This document shows, piece by piece, positions 61,272-64,000 of a DNA stretch of 64,000 nt. The DNA is taken from positions 214,470-278,469 of the forward strand of contig NZ_LZZS01000033.1 in assembly GCF_014170335.1 (NCBI RefSeq). Reading direction: 5' to 3'. The position numbers and the translations under genes are program-made. This stretch comes from Achromobacter sp. UMC46. GTDB lineage: Bacteria > Pseudomonadota > Gammaproteobacteria > Burkholderiales > Burkholderiaceae_B. How positions within the stretch are numbered: position 1 is the first letter of the stretch; the number at the start of each line of letters is the position of its first letter. The notes beneath the pieces are model-generated. The model made no database searches. It was not told the DNA's origin and was given only the letters and a program-made list of their open reading frames with translations.

Positions 61272-62054
61272 CTACCGTTTTTCCTTGATCGGAGCCGCGT
61301 GGGTCAGGAAGACCTGCAGCGCCGCCAGCGTCTCGGCATGCAGGCGCTTGAACCGGGCGTCCTTGGCGGAGTCGGTCACCGCATAGCCCTTGGCGTCCAG
61401 CGGATACGGATCGCCCAGCAAGCGGGCCATGTCGATCTGGTAATAGCTGGCGTCGCCATAGGGGCGCTTGCCGTCGATGTAGGGCATCGGCCAGAAGCGA
61501 TCGCCTTCGCGCAGTACGGCTTGCAGCGACTGCGCGTCCACTTCGCGCCACGCGGCGGCGCGCAGCAGCGTCAGGTGCTCGCGGCGCAGGTCGAATCCGC
61601 CTTGCGCATCCACGCCGCTTTCCGGGAAGTCGAAGGCTTCTTTCATTTCGGCCGGCACGGCGTAGCGCCCCGGCCGCAACCCACCCAGCGACCCTACATA
61701 GCGCGGGATCAAGCGGCAGACCTCGGCCAGCCGGCGGATGGCCAACGCGTCGTCCGACGTCTTGAGTCGCTTGCGCGCGGTGCCCAGCGTGTCGGGTCCG
61801 CCCAGCAACGGTTGTTCGAAGTCGATGGCCGGCGCGCCGGATTCGACGGGCATCCACATTGCGCGCAACTCGCGCATCAGGGCGGCGTGCTGGCCGGTGA
61901 AGACCAGCGTGCCGGCAGGGGCCCCGTAGACCTGCCGGATGATCGCGTCGCGCTCGGGCGCGGCGATGGCGTGCAGCGGCGTGAGCGTCAGGCCGGCCAT
62001 GGCAAGCAGCAGCGACCGGCGTTTCATCGGGGGAGTCAGGCCAAGCGGGTTCAT
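61272..62054 (-). CDS. periplasmic protein of unknown function
   Basis: A 260-residue secreted protein. Signal peptide: KRRSLLLAMAGLTLTPLHAIA, cut before APERD. The mature part has no family I recognise; segments such as FTGQHAALMRELRAMWMPVE, LRPGRYAVPAEMKEAFDFPE and FWPMPYIDGKRPYGDASYYQ suggest a compact alpha/beta domain. The start at 62054 overlaps the stop of the TPR gene (ATGA), so the two are translationally coupled; ATG 62027 is an alternative. A partner role with the TPR protein is likely. Confidence 0.7.
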   Translation of the reverse strand: MNPLGLTPPMKRRSLLLAMAGLTLTPLHAIAAPERDAIIRQVYGAPAGTLVFTGQHAALMRELRAMWMPVESGAPAIDFEQPLLGGPDTLGTARKRLKTSDDALAIRRLAEVCRLIPRYVGSLGGLRPGRYAVPAEMKEAFDFPESGVDAQGGFDLRREHLTLLRAAAWREVDAQSLQAVLREGDRFWPMPYIDGKRPYGDASYYQIDMARLLGDPYPLDAKGYAVTDSAKDARFKRLHAETLAALQVFLTHAAPIKEKR

Positions 62055-62788
62055 TTGGGCATGCTTTCCAGTTCGGACCGGGCCAGCGGGTAGCCGGGTT
62101 GCAGGCGCAGCGCCGCCTCGTAGGACCGGCGGGCGTCTCCCAAGCGGCCAAGCCGGCGCTGCAGCTTGCCCATATTGGTCAGGATCAGCGCGCTTGCGGG
62201 TTTGGCCGCGACCGCCTTCTGATAGGCCTGAAGCGCTTCCGCCTCGCGGTCCATGGCGTCCAGCAGCGAGGCCTGCAGGTTGTAGCCGATGCTCCAGTCG
62301 GGATAGCGCCGGGTCAGTTCCTGCGTGGTGGCCAGCGCGTTGGGCAGGTCGGACCGTTCGGCCTGTGCGCCGGCCTTGTTGACGTAGGCCCACTTGTTGT
62401 CGGGATCGAGCTTGATGGACTGGTCGATCAGGTCTTGCGCGGCGGCGGGATTGCCTTGCTGGCTCTGCAGCTTGCCCAGGAACAGCAGGACATCCGCATT
62501 GCGCGGGTCGGTGCGCGCCATCTCTTCGCCCACGCGCTGTGCTTCCTGGCGGTCGCCGGCGCGCAACGCGGCGGAGACTTGCGCGTTCAATGCCTGCATG
62601 GCGGGCGGCAACTGCTGGATGCGTGTGCGCAAGGCCTCGTTTTCGGCCTGCAGTTCGGTTTGATAGGCATGGTCCAGGTCGGACGCGGTTTGCGCACGGG
62701 CGGCAGGCGACGCCCACATCAATGTCAGCGCCAGCAATGGCGAACTCAGCAAGGCAAGCAGCGATCGGCGGCGCAGGGTTGCAAGCAT
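62051..62788 (-). CDS. secreted tetratricopeptide-repeat protein
   Basis: A 245-residue protein. Signal peptide: LATLRRRSLLALLSSPLLAL and LMWASPAARA (cut near residue 32). A coiled-coil stretch (HAYQTELQAENEALRTRIQQ) precedes about five TPR units (DVLLFLGKLQSQQGNPAAAQ, KWAYVNKAGAQAERSDLPNA, SIGYNLQASLLDAMDREAEA, LILTNMGKLQRRLGRLGDAR). It serves as a periplasmic protein-protein scaffold; its target is not shown by the neighbours other than the coupled downstream gene. Confidence 0.83.
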   Translation of the reverse strand: MLATLRRRSLLALLSSPLLALTLMWASPAARAQTASDLDHAYQTELQAENEALRTRIQQLPPAMQALNAQVSAALRAGDRQEAQRVGEEMARTDPRNADVLLFLGKLQSQQGNPAAAQDLIDQSIKLDPDNKWAYVNKAGAQAERSDLPNALATTQELTRRYPDWSIGYNLQASLLDAMDREAEALQAYQKAVAAKPASALILTNMGKLQRRLGRLGDARRSYEAALRLQPGYPLARSELESMPK

Positions 62789-62852
62789 GGGTCGGCGGTT
62801 CCGGGGGAGGGCGGTCAGGCTCCCTACGATACCGGAACGGCGCGCGCGGGCA

Positions 62853-62880
62853 AGAAAAAGCCCGGCGCGGTGGCCGGGCT
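62853..62880 (-). terminator. terminator of the fasciclin gene
   Basis: On the minus strand AGCCCGGC (62880-62873) pairs with GCCGGGCT (62866-62859) around CACCGC, followed by TTTTTCTT. It lies 30 bases after the fasciclin stop. Confidence 0.85.
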
Positions 62881-62909
62881 GTCATGGCGCTACCGGTCTG
62901 GCGGCGCGG

Positions 62910-63458
62910 TCACTTCGGCATCAGCACCGTATCGATGACGTGGATCACGCCATTGGACTGGTAGACGTCGTAGGTGCTGATGGTGGACTCGCCGCCCTTT
63001 TCGTCCTTCAGGGTCAGGTTGTGCTTGCCGTTCATCATCACCCACAGCTTGCCGCCGCTGGCAGTGGCCAATTCAGCCGAGCCGCCGCCCTTCTTGACCT
63101 TGGCCGCCAGCGCGTCGAAGTCCAGTTTTCCGGGCACCACGTGATAAGTCAGGATCTTGGTCAGCGTCGCCTTGTTTTCAGGCTTGACCAGCGTATCGAC
63201 CGTGCCGGCCGGCAGTTTGCCGAAGGCGGCGTTGGTCGGGGCGAACACCGTGAACGGGCCCTTGCCTTGCAGCGTGTCTACGAGACCCGCGGCTTTCACC
63301 GCCGCGACCAGCGTGGTGTGGTCCGCGGAGTTCACCGCGTTGGCGACGATATTCTTCGAGGGCATCATCGCCTGTCCGCCGACCATGACATCGGCGGCAT
63401 ACGTGGGCGACAGGGTCAGGGCAGAGCAAGCGATGGCAATCGAGGCTAGCAATTTCAT
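62910..63458 (-). CDS. secreted fasciclin (FAS1)-domain protein
   Basis: A 182-residue secreted protein. Signal peptide of about 21 residues (LLASIAIACSALTLSPTYAA). A single FAS1 domain follows: NIVANAVNSADHTTLVAAVK, GPFTVFAPTNAAFGKLPAGT (H1-like motif), LTKILTYHVVPGKLDFDAL and the final NGVIHVIDTVLMPK. FAS1 proteins act in adhesion or envelope homeostasis. AGGAG lies 7 bases before ATG 63458. In many proteobacteria such a gene is next to an ECF sigma/anti-sigma pair, as here. Confidence 0.93.
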   Translation of the reverse strand: MKLLASIAIACSALTLSPTYAADVMVGGQAMMPSKNIVANAVNSADHTTLVAAVKAAGLVDTLQGKGPFTVFAPTNAAFGKLPAGTVDTLVKPENKATLTKILTYHVVPGKLDFDALAAKVKKGGGSAELATASGGKLWVMMNGKHNLTLKDEKGGESTISTYDVYQSNGVIHVIDTVLMPK

Positions 63459-63545
63459 GACGATCTCCTTTTGTGTGGCCGTCATGAGGAGATACGGGGC
63501 TGGCCGCCGATTGGATGCGCTTATCGTCCTAAGTACAAACCCTGA

Positions 63546-64000
63546 TCAGATGACTTTTCCGCTGAGCACGATCGGACCGGTCGGCACGCCGTTGGGCGCG
63601 CCACCGGCCGGCTCCAGCGTGACGGCTACCGTATCGCCCGGCAAGGGCGGTTGGCGCGGGGTCAGCACGGTCGTCTGGCCAGGCAAGACAAGACCCAGCG
63701 AACGCGGCGCCTGCCCGGGCGAGATCGCCCACAGTTCCAGCGCGCGGCCGTCGGCCAGCGCCACCAGGTCTTGCATGGGCTGTACCGACAGGGTCTTGTC
63801 CGGCAGGGTGTTCAGTACCAGCGCGCCCGGGGCCTTCTCGCCCGACAGGACCGCCAGGGTGCGTACGTCCTGCGGCGCGGCGGGCGGCTTGAGCATCAGG
63901 AAGGCCAGCACCACGACCGCGGTGGCCAAGCCTGCGGACAGCGTGCGCCACCACGACAGGCCGCGCCAGATCGACGGGCGGGCGGCGGCGGCGGGGTCGG
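63546..64000 (-). CDS. anti-sigma factor (RskA-like), N-terminus outside window
   Basis: The frame is open to the window edge; about 151 codons are seen. It begins in a linker (RPSIWRGLSWWRTLS), then one membrane helix (AGLATAVVVLAFLML), then an extracytoplasmic RskA-type domain: GRALELWAISPGQAPRSLGL and VTLEPAGGAPNGVPTGPIVL. This is homologous to the C-terminal part of the anti-sigma at 52845-53573 (ALEFW, SLGLV, TLEP, PTGPI). A cognate sigma gene is expected just beyond the edge. It lies 87 bases upstream of the fasciclin start, on the same strand. Confidence 0.85.
   Translation of the reverse strand, partial: DPAAAARPSIWRGLSWWRTLSAGLATAVVVLAFLMLKPPAAPQDVRTLAVLSGEKAPGALVLNTLPDKTLSVQPMQDLVALADGRALELWAISPGQAPRSLGLVLPGQTTVLTPRQPPLPGDTVAVTLEPAGGAPNGVPTGPIVLSGKVI

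Overview
The window is G+C-rich (roughly two thirds), densely coded on both strands, and reads as the chromosome of a betaproteobacterium of the family Alcaligenaceae (Achromobacter/Bordetella type). This is an inference from gene content and order (greA, yhbY, rlmE, ftsH-folP-glmM, olsB, ppx/ppk, pstSCAB), a Bug-type solute-binding protein, and BvgA/BvgS-like regulators. No insertion sequence, integrase, rRNA or CRISPR array was seen.

Layout. 1-8.5 kb: the end of a short-chain dehydrogenase, an FbpABC-type ABC importer operon with its own LysR regulator and a histidine phosphatase, a small coiled-coil protein and a uracil permease. 8.5-17 kb: a chemoreceptor, then core housekeeping genes (greA behind a leader with two terminators, yhbY/rlmE back to back, ftsH-folP-glmM). 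17-26 kb is a phosphate block: ornithine-lipid acyltransferase olsB, exopolyphosphatase ppx, polyphosphate kinase ppk and the high-affinity transporter pstSCAB, with clear PHO boxes before ppk and pstS. phoU does not follow pstB.

26-31 kb: an aromatic-acid-type MFS transporter, tRNA-Pro(UGG), a lone family 9 glycosyltransferase in lower-G+C DNA, a degenerate second copy of the tRNA-Pro 3' end, then a Bug protein. 31-42.4 kb is the most unusual part. A trimeric autotransporter adhesin with 537-bp internal repeats is followed by two lipoprotein genes. Next comes a regulatory cluster with an HTH protein, a stand-alone receiver, an EAL protein, two hybrid histidine kinases, a separate HPt protein and a BvgA-like response regulator. 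It resembles a BvgAS/SadARS-type phosphorelay that has been split up and linked to c-di-GMP. Its control regions share an A/T-rich palindrome.

42.5-49 kb is a vitamin-B6/PLP-flavoured region: yggS, a glutamine amidotransferase, a lysine/arginine/ornithine decarboxylase in one operon with phosphatidylserine decarboxylase, and a PtsJ-like MocR regulator. Copies of one palindrome (TTGTCCTATGACAA and variants) lie before yggS, before the decarboxylase, on the regulator's own start, and against tRNA-Cys. 49-64 kb holds ordinary accessory genes: a periplasmic nuclease, a LysE-type exporter, a BssS-like protein, a sterol-desaturase-like enzyme, an ECF sigma/anti-sigma pair, ycaC, LysR and AraC regulators, an aldo/keto reductase, a SUKH/ankyrin protein, a TPR pair, a fasciclin protein and, at the right edge, a second anti-sigma factor.
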